The notes under the pieces are model-generated. The model was not told the DNA's origin. It saw only the letters and a list, made by a program, of their open reading frames with translations, and made no database searches. From a virus, in IMG/VR virus record IMGVR_UViG_3300010885_007382, positions 29,826-93,825 of that record: a stretch of DNA of 64,000 nt; one strand, 5' to 3'. Both the position numbers and the translations under genes were made by a program. This document shows positions 22,199-30,886 of this stretch, piece by piece. Positions within the stretch are counted from its first letter, which is position 1, and each line of letters starts with the position of its first letter.

Positions 22199-22602
22199 CG
22201 TGCCACCTTATTCAATGCTTTGAGATCATCGGACTCGGACAATACCTGAAGCCCACCTTTGTTATACAACGGCATAACACGTTTAGCCTTCGCTAGAATT
22301 TCATTGCGAGTTTCTTCGGACTCTTTGTGTATGTTAGCCATAACGGAACGATTGGCTGTAGCATTAGGACCACCGTTACAAACCTCACGTAAGGAACGCT
22401 CATGTTCTTTTGTTGATCGTTCTACCTGTAGTGAAGCAGAATAGTCGGAACGCCATTTAGTGTCTTTAGTTTTCTTTGCTTTGATTTGTTTTGGGGATAC
22501 ACCCATCTTGATTAGCCAAGCATCGTGTTCGGAACGGTCATGCTTGGTCTGTTTGCGTTTGCGTAGATTGGTAGTGGTGTAATAGACGGGAAGCAATGGC
22601 AT
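22195..22602 (-). CDS. Basic hypothetical protein
   Basis: 135 aa from the ATG at 22602, which follows GGAGGT and lies downstream of a promoter; a longer frame would start inside the promoter. Very Lys/Arg-rich in the first 60 residues (LRKRKQTKHDRSEHD), then a helical end. Nucleic-acid binding is likely from charge alone. No catalytic motif seen. Confidence 0.65.
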   Translation of the reverse strand: MPLLPVYYTTTNLRKRKQTKHDRSEHDAWLIKMGVSPKQIKAKKTKDTKWRSDYSASLQVERSTKEHERSLREVCNGGPNATANRSVMANIHKESEETRNEILAKAKRVMPLYNKGGLQVLSESDDLKALNKVAR

Positions 22603-22627
22603 ACAAACCTCCATGATAAGAACTCTC

Positions 22628-22656
22628 ATTATAGAGGATCTAGGTGGGTTTGTCAA
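22628..22656 (-). promoter_or_regulatory. Consensus sigma70-type promoter
   Basis: Minus strand TTGACA (22651-22656), 17-bp spacer, TATAAT (22628-22633): both boxes perfect. Drives the small-gene run 22602 to about 20224. Confidence 0.85.
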
Positions 22657-22685
22657 TGCGACATATTGTCGCACCTTGTTTACAT

Positions 22686-22973
22686 TCAATCCATGTTTCC
22701 AAAGTCATTATTCAATCGTGAAGGTGGAATAGATCCACCACCAACAGAACCACCACGACTATCAGGAGCAAATGATTGAACCATTGTGGGTGCTGACGCT
22801 GTAGGTAGCTGGTGCGGACTAGCATTGAATGCGGTTGATCCCTGACTCCATCCAGGGTTCTCCCATGAATACGCAGGAATATCTGTTACAGGACCACCAC
22901 TCAAGGAATGATACTGAGCACTAGCAACCGTGGGGAATACCACCATTGAGATTATCGTCAAATATTTCATCAT
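22686..22973 (-). CDS. Small exported protein
   Basis: 95 aa with a signal peptide (ASA-Q cut near residue 19). The mature part is Ser/Gly/Pro-rich and poor in charge, without a recognisable fold. Overlaps the upstream gene by 4 nt. Confidence 0.65.
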   Translation of the reverse strand: MMKYLTIISMVVFPTVASAQYHSLSGGPVTDIPAYSWENPGWSQGSTAFNASPHQLPTASAPTMVQSFAPDSRGGSVGGGSIPPSRLNNDFGNMD

Positions 22974-23230
22974 ACATTCTTTTTCCTTTTCTTCTTAAAC
23001 TTGTACCACACAAGATATACAGAACCTATGGCCATCATTATTCGTTCTTTGATAGTGTATCCACCTTTCATAAGTTGGACTCTCATTATGTTATTATCTT
23101 CTTGTAAAACAGTAATCAGATAAGCAGCCTTACGAGGAACAGAGTGACATTGAACATGGTTGTCTTTCTCAACCCAATCAGCCAGCTTGTGTAAGGAATC
23201 TATAATTTCGTTATAGTCTGTTTCAGTCAT
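22970..23230 (-). CDS. Small hypothetical protein with C-terminal membrane helix
   Basis: 86 aa from the ATG at 23230. Helical N-terminal part (DYNEIIDSLHKLADWVEKD), then a C-terminal hydrophobic stretch ending in a basic KFKKKRKK tail. 4-nt overlap with the glycosyltransferase gene, so it may belong to the lipid operon. Confidence 0.65.
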   Translation of the reverse strand: MTETDYNEIIDSLHKLADWVEKDNHVQCHSVPRKAAYLITVLQEDNNIMRVQLMKGGYTIKERIMMAIGSVYLVWYKFKKKRKKNV

Positions 23231-24216
23231 ACTATGTTCTCTATAAACTGATCGGTTGCTGCTTCCCATGAGAATTGTTTTGCTCTGGCCACAGCATGAT
23301 CTCTATTGAGTTTAGACGCTTTCACAATTGCCTCTTCAAAGTGATAACTATCTGTTAGAATACCTGACTTACCATCTTCAATAATGTAACGATTAACTTC
23401 GTTATCGAGTGCAGCAACAGGTAATCCACAAGCCATTCCTTCTAATACAACAAGTCCAAATGTATCTGTCATTGATGGCCAAGCAAACACATCATATGCC
23501 TGTAATAGTTTAGCAATCTCTTCTCGGTTCTTACGACCAAGAAAATAAGCATCAGTATATCTCACTTTATATTCCTCTAACTGAGGTCCATCGCCGATTA
23601 CATACTTAACAATGTTTGGATTGCTCACCTCTAGATATTCGATTAGGTTCTTTTCGGCTGATACACGACCGACATAGACCGCACGAATAACACCAGTGTT
23701 CTTCCAATCAGATGGTTTGAAGATATTTGTATCAACTCCACGGGACCATATCTTTACATTCTTTATACCGAGTTTAGAACAGTAATCAACCATGGCGGGG
23801 GTTGGTACCATAACACAATTGCTGTTTCTATGGAACCAACGAAAATACCCACCAGTAATTCTTGGTGGTATATAAGCGTGTTCATAAAGGTACTCTGGAT
23901 ACTTAGTGTGAAAGGATGTAGTGTAACGTCTCTTATACTTTTTACAATAATATCTTGCGGCAAGACCGATTGATCCTTCTGTTGCGATATGAATATGTTC
24001 AGCTTCTTTCACTTCATCATCAGCTATACCCATAGGCAAAAGCGGCATGTAGATGCCAGTTGAAGGTTGTAAAGGTATTGTCATCTTGAATAGACCAGGG
24101 TGGACAACTCTTACAGAATGTCCACGCTTTTCTAAGTGTTCAATAGTTGTCTTTAATGTTGTAACAACACCATTGATTTGTGGATCCCACGCATCAGTAA
24201 AGATAGTCAAACGCAT
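23227..24216 (-). CDS. GT4 glycosyltransferase, Agt-like (glycolipid synthase candidate)
   Basis: 329 aa, GT-B fold. The N-terminus 'FTDAWDPQINGVV-T-L' and the donor region VGRVSAEKNL, DTFGLVVLE and GMACGLPVAA are of the GT4 type seen in the alphaproteobacterial enzymes next to PlcP-like phosphoesterases. Those Agt enzymes glycosylate diacylglycerol to monoglycosyl lipids under phosphate limitation. The first Glu of the EX7E motif is Asp here. Start TAATG-overlaps the stop of the PlcP-like gene, so the two are coupled. Donor and acceptor are inferred from context; a role in capsule or LPS sugar transfer is the alternative. Confidence 0.78.
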   Translation of the reverse strand: MRLTIFTDAWDPQINGVVTTLKTTIEHLEKRGHSVRVVHPGLFKMTIPLQPSTGIYMPLLPMGIADDEVKEAEHIHIATEGSIGLAARYYCKKYKRRYTTSFHTKYPEYLYEHAYIPPRITGGYFRWFHRNSNCVMVPTPAMVDYCSKLGIKNVKIWSRGVDTNIFKPSDWKNTGVIRAVYVGRVSAEKNLIEYLEVSNPNIVKYVIGDGPQLEEYKVRYTDAYFLGRKNREEIAKLLQAYDVFAWPSMTDTFGLVVLEGMACGLPVAALDNEVNRYIIEDGKSGILTDSYHFEEAIVKASKLNRDHAVARAKQFSWEAATDQFIENIV

Positions 24217-24959
24217 TATAGTTTCCTTATAATCTCAAACTTTCCACTGTGGTGTTCAACAATAGCGGTGCAGGATTCTACCCAGTCACCACAGTTCATA
24301 TATTTAACACCATCAATAGTAGATATATTAACAGAATGTATATGGCCACATATAACCCCATCGACGCATCTCCTTTTGGCTGCATCTGCAACCACAGACT
24401 CATAGTCACCGATAAAGTTTACTGCCTCTTTGACATTATGCTTTGCCCACGCAGATAATGAGAAGCCTCGAATGTTAAGAGTTCTATATACCCATTGTAA
24501 TTTAGTATTCAAGTCAATCATACAATCATAAGCCCAACCACCAACATAAGCAAGCCACTTAGCATTGGTTGTGACCAGGTCAAACTGGTCACCATGAATA
24601 ACAAGATACCTATTGTTATCTTCTCCCACATGAATACACTCATTTACTAACTCAATATTACCCAATACAGTTCCACCATACTCACGGAGAAACTCATCAT
24701 GGTTACCAGTTATATAAACAACTTTGTGCCCGTTCTTTGATAGTTTGAGAAGGTATTGTAGAACATTAGAATGAGACTGTGGCCAATGTATTTTTTTCTT
24801 CATACTCCAACCATCAATAATATCACCTATTAGATAGTATGTTTCGGCCTCAGTAGATTTTAGAAACTCTAGCAAGAGTTCCGCATTTGAATGTTTAGTG
24901 CCAAGATGAACATCAGATATAAAGATAGAGCGATACTTTCTGCGATCTTTATTTTTCAA
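24216..24959 (-). CDS. PlcP-like metallophosphoesterase (LpxH superfamily)
   Basis: 247 aa. Dinuclear metal site: DVH at 16-18, GD at 45-46, GNHDE at 85-89, His122 in IHGD and GHIH at 205-208. The signature WPQSHSNV, 'GNHDEFLREY' and MNCGDWVESC matches the alphaproteobacterial COG2908 proteins often labelled UDP-2,3-diacylglucosamine hydrolase, several of which are phospholipase C (PlcP) that cuts PC, PE or PG to diacylglycerol when phosphate is low. The gene next door is an Agt-like glycosyltransferase, the usual PlcP partner. Starts at TTG behind AGGAGG. True LpxH activity cannot be excluded. Confidence 0.82.
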   Translation of the reverse strand: MKNKDRRKYRSIFISDVHLGTKHSNAELLLEFLKSTEAETYYLIGDIIDGWSMKKKIHWPQSHSNVLQYLLKLSKNGHKVVYITGNHDEFLREYGGTVLGNIELVNECIHVGEDNNRYLVIHGDQFDLVTTNAKWLAYVGGWAYDCMIDLNTKLQWVYRTLNIRGFSLSAWAKHNVKEAVNFIGDYESVVADAAKRRCVDGVICGHIHSVNISTIDGVKYMNCGDWVESCTAIVEHHSGKFEIIRKL

Positions 24960-24987
24960 AGGGCCTCCTTTTAGGCTGGTCCACGTC

Positions 24988-24995
24988 TATTTATC
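24988..24995 (-). promoter_or_regulatory. Possible late promoter (GATAAATA) before the PlcP-like gene
   Basis: Minus strand GATAAATA, 28 nt upstream of the TTG start of the PlcP-like gene, overlapping the stop codon of the small gene before it. Differs from the T4 late box by one base. Part of the match is the TAA stop, so chance is possible. Confidence 0.3.
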
Positions 24996-25137
24996 CAGCA
25001 CGAACCGTCAGCCCTTTTTCTTTCAGTATCTTCATATACTCTATCTTCAGTTCCAATAGATTATCTTTATTCACCTCTTTGTCTTTTACATACTCAGCGA
25101 ATTGTTTATCAAATTCTGCCTGAGTAATAGAGTCCAT
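24991..25137 (-). CDS. Small helical protein after the acyl-CoA dehydrogenase
   Basis: 48 aa. ATG at 25137 overlaps the dehydrogenase stop (TGATG). Charged amphipathic helix (QAEFDKQFAEYVKDK, LKIEYMKILKEKG). Too small for an enzyme; possibly a partner or regulator. Function unknown. Confidence 0.6.
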   Translation of the reverse strand: MDSITQAEFDKQFAEYVKDKEVNKDNLLELKIEYMKILKEKGLTVRAG

Positions 25138-26795
25138 CAGAGGTCGGCATTCATCATTGTATCGCTACCTTTACGAATACGGTTCAAAAGAAACTGTGTC
25201 TTGGGTGCGATCCGATCCATGAAATACTGGGCTGTATTGTGTCTGTCTTTATCGTCAGTAGCAAGACAAATCTTCACATGAGCAAGACCAAGCAATACAA
25301 TACCAAAAATCTCCATGTAATCATATGCGGCAGAACCAGCATTGTTTGGATTCTTCATAGCATGACCAACTAGCCATTCTGTCGCCTGCTTCAAATGATC
25401 AACGGATGTAGTCATTGGCTGAACAATAGGATTGATACCATTCTCATAAGCGCCGGTTAAGAAATGAGCACTATCAGCCAAGAATGTTTTTATACCCCGC
25501 CCAAAGTTCTTAGGGAGTTTACGACCAACAAGATCCATTGCCTGTATGCCGTTGGCACCTTCGTAAATCTGAGATATGCGAACATCCCGAACAATCTGCT
25601 CCATACCCCACTCTTTAATATAACCATGTCCTCCAAAGACTTGCTGTGCCTTGACAGCATTCTCAAAACCATAATCAGTAAACATACCTTTCAATACTGG
25701 TGTAATAAGTCCTAATCGTTCCTGTGCGTCATCTGATTTATCATCAACGAGCAAGGCTGCTTCATATAAACACAATCTTGATGCTTCGTTGAAAGATCGT
25801 ATATCGAGAAGCATACGACGGACATCAGGATGGTTAATAATAGCCACAGCGGGGCCTTTAGGATCAGTGATTCTAGAACTTTGTATCCGTTCTCTAGCAT
25901 ATTCCAAAGCATTTTGATAAGCCAACTCCGATTGTCCAAGTGCCTGTAGAGCACAGTTAATACGCTCCTCATTCATCATGTGGAACATAACATTTAAACC
26001 CTTACCTCTTTCGCCAAGTAGATAACCAACAGCACCATCATAGTTCATAACACAAGCAGGTGAACCTTTGATACCCATCTTGTGTTCAATAGAACCAACT
26101 GATAGTTTGTTGTATTCACCATCACCATGTATCTTAGGAACAATAAACAAACTGATACCTTTTGTTCCTGGTGGATCACCTTCAACTCTTGCTAATACAA
26201 GATGAATAATGTTTTCTGTTAGGTCATGTTCACCACATGAAATGAATATCTTTTGACCTGTAATTAAAAATTCTGTATCTCTACCAGTAGAAATGGCTTT
26301 TGTTTTGAGCAAACCTAGATCAGTACCACAATGTGGTTCTGTCAAGTTCATGGTACCAGTCCATTCACCAGAGGCCATCTTAGGAACATAATTATCTTTT
26401 TGCTCTTGTGTACCTTCTGCTAGAATAGCTGTAATCGCACCCTTAGTAATACCAGGGAACAAACTGAAGGCCATGTTACTAGAACAAACAAACTCATTGA
26501 CGGCTGAGAATAGAACATTAGGCAATCCCTGACCACCATATTGTTCTGACACATCTAATGCGCCCCAGCCACCTTTACTAAACTCTTCATATACTTTGTG
26601 AAATGTACCTGGCACAGTAACATCATTAAACACGCCTCTTTCACAACCATTGTCACCATCAGCATTAGTAGGAAAGATAATCTCTTCACATAGCTTTGCT
26701 GCTTCATTGATAATAGGTTCAGATAGATCGTTGTCAAACTTTAAAACATCACGAAGAAGAAATAATGCGGATTCAGTCGGTGCTTTGTATTTCAT
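25137..26795 (-). CDS. Acyl-CoA dehydrogenase
   Basis: 552 aa, complete. Family motifs: LTEPHCGTD at 151-159 (FAD/substrate), FISCGEHD, GGHGY at 388-392 and IYEGANGIQ with the catalytic base Glu412. The extra C-terminal ~110 residues mark the longer acyl-CoA dehydrogenase branch (PF12806-type) that includes bacterial AcdB/FadE-like and DmdC-like enzymes. The reaction is alpha,beta-dehydrogenation of an acyl-CoA, passing electrons through ETF. Chain length and substrate cannot be read from sequence. It lies between sugar genes and the PlcP/Agt pair, linked by small overlapping genes, so it is co-transcribed with them. Phage-encoded examples are rare to my knowledge. Confidence 0.93.
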   Translation of the reverse strand: MKYKAPTESALFLLRDVLKFDNDLSEPIINEAAKLCEEIIFPTNADGDNGCERGVFNDVTVPGTFHKVYEEFSKGGWGALDVSEQYGGQGLPNVLFSAVNEFVCSSNMAFSLFPGITKGAITAILAEGTQEQKDNYVPKMASGEWTGTMNLTEPHCGTDLGLLKTKAISTGRDTEFLITGQKIFISCGEHDLTENIIHLVLARVEGDPPGTKGISLFIVPKIHGDGEYNKLSVGSIEHKMGIKGSPACVMNYDGAVGYLLGERGKGLNVMFHMMNEERINCALQALGQSELAYQNALEYARERIQSSRITDPKGPAVAIINHPDVRRMLLDIRSFNEASRLCLYEAALLVDDKSDDAQERLGLITPVLKGMFTDYGFENAVKAQQVFGGHGYIKEWGMEQIVRDVRISQIYEGANGIQAMDLVGRKLPKNFGRGIKTFLADSAHFLTGAYENGINPIVQPMTTSVDHLKQATEWLVGHAMKNPNNAGSAAYDYMEIFGIVLLGLAHVKICLATDDKDRHNTAQYFMDRIAPKTQFLLNRIRKGSDTMMNADL

Positions 26796-26940
26796 TCTTC
26801 TTTTCCTTCTCTTCTAGATATTCCATCCATTCTTTAACACGCTTCAGTTCACCTTTTTCAAACTCTCTTGAGTGGCTGTAGATTACAGGCCATGCCATAT
26901 GTCCATCAATAAGAAGTTTCAGTTCTTCCCACTTATCCAT
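26773..26940 (-). CDS. Small helical protein between galE and the acyl-CoA dehydrogenase
   Basis: 55 aa. ATG at 26940 overlaps the epimerase end; its stop lies 23 nt inside the dehydrogenase gene. Very charged C-terminal helix (VKEWMEYLEEKEKKNE). Its ribosome site would be GAAGAATGG-type, weak. Function unknown. Confidence 0.55.
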   Translation of the reverse strand: MDKWEELKLLIDGHMAWPVIYSHSREFEKGELKRVKEWMEYLEEKEKKNEIQSTD

Positions 26941-27874
26941 TCTTCATACTTTCTATGATATCGTCTAGTGTATGCTCTGGTTTAAATTTTAATACTGTTT
27001 CTGCGGTTGTTGTATCAGCAACAAGATAAGGAACGTCACCATTGCGACGATCCTCATAAACTATTTCCATCTCACCATTATGAATGATTTCGTTTACTTT
27101 GTCAATCACTTCCTTGACAGTATATCCAGTGCCTGTTCCAATGTTACAAGCAATATTAGAACCTTCATTGTTACTTATATACTCATAGGCACAGATATGA
27201 GCCCGGCAGATATCAATCACATGAACATAATCACGAACACACGTTCCATCTTTCGTTGCCCATGTGTCTCCGTAAATAGCTGCTTTCTTGTTTCTGACTA
27301 GAAGAGGAATGAGATGTGTTTCTGGATTATGTTCTTCATGTAGATTTGCTTTAGCGTTTCTACCACAGGCATTGAAATAGCGTAGGCGGGCTACATTGAT
27401 ACCATCAAGAGTAGATAATATATCTTCACATATTGCTTTTGTTTTACCATAGACAGAAACAGGATTTATTGGTCGTGTTTCCATTATGTGTCCAGCTAGT
27501 GGATTGATGGAGTCACCATACACAGCGGCAGTAGAAGAAAAGATAAAGTTCTTTATTCCGTAGTATTTTGCTGCGTCGATGGCTCCGAATGTGGCACCAA
27601 TGTTGTTCCTGTAGTATGCCCATGGATCTCGTTCACCCTCTTCCACTGAAATGTATGCGGCAAAGTGGAATAAGCAGTCGATACTCTTTGATCCGAAATA
27701 AAGGGAATTGACAGACATATCAATACGGCTATAAACATCATACAGATGCCTAAGATGCGGTTTATCAACTTTATCTACTCCTATGATGTGACAGTCTGGA
27801 TATGACTGCCGCAACTCGTAGCACATATGGCTGCCGATAAAACCGTTACAACCCGTGACTACGAATGTTTTCAT
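26933..27874 (-). CDS. galE: UDP-glucose 4-epimerase-like (GalE family)
   Basis: 313 aa, short-chain dehydrogenase fold. GCNGFIGSH NAD loop at 8-16, SSTAAVYG, catalytic YGKTK (Tyr-x3-Lys), and RYFNACGRN/HEEHNPETHLIPL, the GalE signature. Interconverts UDP-glucose/UDP-galactose or the GlcNAc/GalNAc pair. The start ATG lies in an ATGA overlap with the upstream gene. Last enzyme of the sugar operon before the lipid genes. Confidence 0.9.
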   Translation of the reverse strand: MKTFVVTGCNGFIGSHMCYELRQSYPDCHIIGVDKVDKPHLRHLYDVYSRIDMSVNSLYFGSKSIDCLFHFAAYISVEEGERDPWAYYRNNIGATFGAIDAAKYYGIKNFIFSSTAAVYGDSINPLAGHIMETRPINPVSVYGKTKAICEDILSTLDGINVARLRYFNACGRNAKANLHEEHNPETHLIPLLVRNKKAAIYGDTWATKDGTCVRDYVHVIDICRAHICAYEYISNNEGSNIACNIGTGTGYTVKEVIDKVNEIIHNGEMEIVYEDRRNGDVPYLVADTTTAETVLKFKPEHTLDDIIESMKNG

Positions 27875-28863
27875 TTTTTCTCCACAACATGTTTGAGGCA
27901 CATACGAATTGAGTCATCAACTTTCATCTTGGCTTCCCAACCAAGTTCATTCTTTGCTTTATCACAATCAGGAATACGCACAAGAACATCGTTCTCATAA
28001 TTACCAACTGTTTCGTAAAGCAAGAAGTAATCATCAAACAATCTAAACTCTTTTGAAGCAATGTCCTTGATCTTCTCTGCTAGAACTCGCATAGAGATAG
28101 GTTCAGGATTACCTAGATTGTATATCTGGTTATCTGTCTTGTTAGAGAATGAATGATCAGCAATAGCAGCAGCCACTTCATCAATCCACGTGAAGCAACG
28201 TACCTGACTACCATTACCGATGATAGGTAGTGGATGCTTTCTCTCGATTACAATGTTTTTGATGTAATCAGCAAACACATGGGAGATACCAACTTCAGCA
28301 TCTTCACTCTTTTCATATGGTGTAATGATATTGAACGGACGCCAGATTGTATATTTCAATCCATGCTGCTTTAGGTATGCCTTAGAAACACGTTCACCAA
28401 CAAACTTTGATAGTCCGTAATCTGTATATGGTGCTGGATTTGTATCAATGATATCTTCCGCTACAGGATAACCAATCTTCTGTGGACAGTTCTCATAGAC
28501 CATAGATGATGAAATGTAGATTACCTTTAGCACACCATTCTTAACAGCAGCCCTAAGAACATTATCATGTAGAGAGATATCTTTATACATCTCACCACAA
28601 TATTTATTGAAGCCACCGACGCCGTAGATTGTAGCAGCAGCCTGAATGATACAGTCTGGTCTAGTCTGTTCAATCAATCTATCAACGCTGATACGGTCTG
28701 TAAGATCACACTTGATAAACTGATAATCATTACCGGCGATACCAAGACGTTCGCCATATCGTGCTAAGTTATCAACACCGACAACAACATAACCCTTTTT
28801 CAATAGCAGCGGAATAACTGCCTGCATCAATGAACCTTCACTACCTGTCACTAAAACCTTCAT
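27871..28863 (-). CDS. NAD-dependent nucleotide-sugar epimerase/dehydratase
   Basis: 330 aa SDR. N-terminal VTGSEGSLM (the last Gly of GxxGxxG is missing), SSSMVYE, catalytic YGLSK. Resembles GDP-fucose/GDP-mannose or UDP-sugar epimerases; the exact product is not clear. ATGA overlaps on both sides place it in one operon with the sugar dehydrogenase and GalE. Confidence 0.82.
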   Translation of the reverse strand: MKVLVTGSEGSLMQAVIPLLLKKGYVVVGVDNLARYGERLGIAGNDYQFIKCDLTDRISVDRLIEQTRPDCIIQAAATIYGVGGFNKYCGEMYKDISLHDNVLRAAVKNGVLKVIYISSSMVYENCPQKIGYPVAEDIIDTNPAPYTDYGLSKFVGERVSKAYLKQHGLKYTIWRPFNIITPYEKSEDAEVGISHVFADYIKNIVIERKHPLPIIGNGSQVRCFTWIDEVAAAIADHSFSNKTDNQIYNLGNPEPISMRVLAEKIKDIASKEFRLFDDYFLLYETVGNYENDVLVRIPDCDKAKNELGWEAKMKVDDSIRMCLKHVVEKK

Positions 28864-30107
28864 AGAACTTCTCCTGCTTTATATATGCCGGTATTACTTA
28901 GCTTACTTTTTGGAAACATCTTCCATAGATCAGCAATAACACAATCGTAGCTAAAATCTGTTGTCTTGTATCCGAATGTCTCTGGATTGAGAAAATCATC
29001 ATGTGGTGTCATGACAATCACAGCATCGAATGTTTTGTTGTTTGGTATATTCATATCTTCAATATGCATCGGGTCAACCATATAAGCAGTCACACCATGC
29101 TTCTTACATACCTTCTTCATCTTGAATGAAAGACTGTTTCGTGTATCGTCACAGTTCTTCTTGAATGTAGCACCGAGAATTAGAACGTTCTCAATGTTAG
29201 GATTTATTTCTCTGATACGGTTGAAGATATAATCAGGCATGCCCTCATTGATAAGGAAGCTAGTTTGAATAAGATCGCCGAAAGGAATATCAGAAAGAAG
29301 AAAACGACCATCTTTAAATAGACAAGGCCCTCCGACATTAGGTCCAGGGTGAGGTACATCCATTCTTGGATAGTCGTAATTACATGCGTCAATAACTTTA
29401 TCAATGTTTACTCCATGCTTTTCACCAATCATCCAGAACTCATTGGCAAACGCAAAAGTAACATAACGATACATATTTGTCATCAACTTGCCAATCTCTG
29501 CCTCTTTGGGAGACAGATGAAAGATTTGATTTGTGATAAAGGTACTAAAGAAATCTCTAGCAACCTCAAAAGAACGAGTTGTAAAAGCACCAACAAGCTG
29601 TGGTAGCTTGCCAGTTTCAATAATAGACTTACCTTGAACAACTCTCTCAGGACAGAATACAAGATGATAATCAGCACCTTCTGCCCAGCCATGTTTCTTG
29701 GCAATATGTTTACGAAGAACCTCTGTTGTTCCTGGTGATACTGTAGAACGAAGAACAATCAATTGTCCTACATTCATACGAGGAATAAGAGTATCATCAA
29801 CAAAATTAAAAAGATCATCAAGTCTGGCATTACCTTCTCCATCAACTGGCGTGCCAATCATAATGGCGATAACATCAACGTTTTTGATAAAGTCAAAGTC
29901 TGTCGTAAATATCAAACGATTGTTGTCAAGATTGCGGCGAAGAATAACACCAGCACCTTCTTCAACATATGGCACAATACCTTTGGTTAGACAATCAACA
30001 TTATACTGATTGATATCTATACCATAAACTGTATGACCTGCTTCAGCAATCACACAAGCAAATGGAAAGCCAACATGACCACCTGCACCAATAACTGCTA
30101 CTTTCAT
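28860..30107 (-). CDS. UDP-sugar 6-dehydrogenase (WecC/Ugd family)
   Basis: 415 aa. Rossmann GAGGHVGFP at 7-15, CPERVVQGK (typical for the N-acetylmannosamine/GlcNAc dehydrogenase branch) and the catalytic Cys in GGPCLFKD. Oxidises the C6 hydroxyl of a UDP-sugar to a uronic acid with two NAD. Suggests an acidic sugar in the glycan made by this cluster. Confidence 0.9.
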   Translation of the reverse strand: MKVAVIGAGGHVGFPFACVIAEAGHTVYGIDINQYNVDCLTKGIVPYVEEGAGVILRRNLDNNRLIFTTDFDFIKNVDVIAIMIGTPVDGEGNARLDDLFNFVDDTLIPRMNVGQLIVLRSTVSPGTTEVLRKHIAKKHGWAEGADYHLVFCPERVVQGKSIIETGKLPQLVGAFTTRSFEVARDFFSTFITNQIFHLSPKEAEIGKLMTNMYRYVTFAFANEFWMIGEKHGVNIDKVIDACNYDYPRMDVPHPGPNVGGPCLFKDGRFLLSDIPFGDLIQTSFLINEGMPDYIFNRIREINPNIENVLILGATFKKNCDDTRNSLSFKMKKVCKKHGVTAYMVDPMHIEDMNIPNNKTFDAVIVMTPHDDFLNPETFGYKTTDFSYDCVIADLWKMFPKSKLSNTGIYKAGEVL

Positions 30108-30886
30108 TTTCTAAACCTTTCGCAATCTATCTTAGTCAAGCATCCGTTGACCGCACTTCTATCACCAAGTTCGACAACATCATATGCCTTGACGCCCTCT
30201 CTAGCACCGATCCACATTTCATCATACATTCTTACAGGTGCTTGTTTGATCCAAGCATCTGTAGTTATCTCTTGTAATTTATGCCACCATGTCTTATCAA
30301 TCGGGTCGGGCAGTTGTCTTATATGACTTGAGTTTGCCCACCAAAAGTTACCACAGAAATGTGGCGAAGGTTCTTCATGATAATCACCACCAGCAATGTC
30401 ATAACTGTTTAGAGCATTCTCACAAAACTGCCAGTTTCGTAACACAGACCAATTCATGAAAGAACGCCAGTAAAAGTATTCCTTATGTTTGACAATGTTA
30501 TTGACATTGACGTTAGTGGAATATGAAGTTGAGCCTTTGGAATGAAAGTATAGAACCTTCATGTCTTCAGTCTTACAATCCTCATAGATACGCTTTAGTG
30601 TAATATCTTCCGTGCATGACTTGTTAGTGTTTCTATTATAGAGCATGTCACGGTCGTTGTCAAATGGATTCTTGACAGCGGTTAATTCCATAGGAATGTT
30701 ATAGGACTCACATAGTCGGACAAACATAGCAATACGATCATCGTCCTGAGCAATACAGGTGACTTTCATCTTATCAATTTGTGTATTGAGACCTGAATCC
30801 TCTATCACCTTCATTTGCTCAAGAAAGATAGATGACCAGATTAGAGGATCATCTGTTAGATGAATATGATAATATGCTCTAATCAT
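30104..30886 (-). CDS. Glycosyltransferase-like protein (HSKG type)
   Basis: 260 aa from the ATG at 30886. Contains YFHSKGS followed by HKEYFYWR and later CGNFWWANSSHI, a pattern shared by phage and bacterial proteins annotated as glycosyltransferases or rhamnan-synthesis-like. No clear DxD except IAGGDYH. Overlaps the neighbouring genes by 8 and 4 nt. The transfer reaction is inferred. Confidence 0.65.
   Translation of the reverse strand: MIRAYYHIHLTDDPLIWSSIFLEQMKVIEDSGLNTQIDKMKVTCIAQDDDRIAMFVRLCESYNIPMELTAVKNPFDNDRDMLYNRNTNKSCTEDITLKRIYEDCKTEDMKVLYFHSKGSTSYSTNVNVNNIVKHKEYFYWRSFMNWSVLRNWQFCENALNSYDIAGGDYHEEPSPHFCGNFWWANSSHIRQLPDPIDKTWWHKLQEITTDAWIKQAPVRMYDEMWIGAREGVKAYDVVELGDRSAVNGCLTKIDCERFRK

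Noticed and set aside
24216-24959. Calling the phosphoesterase LpxH of lipid A synthesis
   Set aside because: The motif set and the Agt-like neighbour fit PlcP better; LpxH remains an alternative.
25137-26795. Calling the acyl-CoA dehydrogenase DmdC
   Set aside because: Only the long-branch architecture is shared as far as I can see; substrate cannot be decided by eye.
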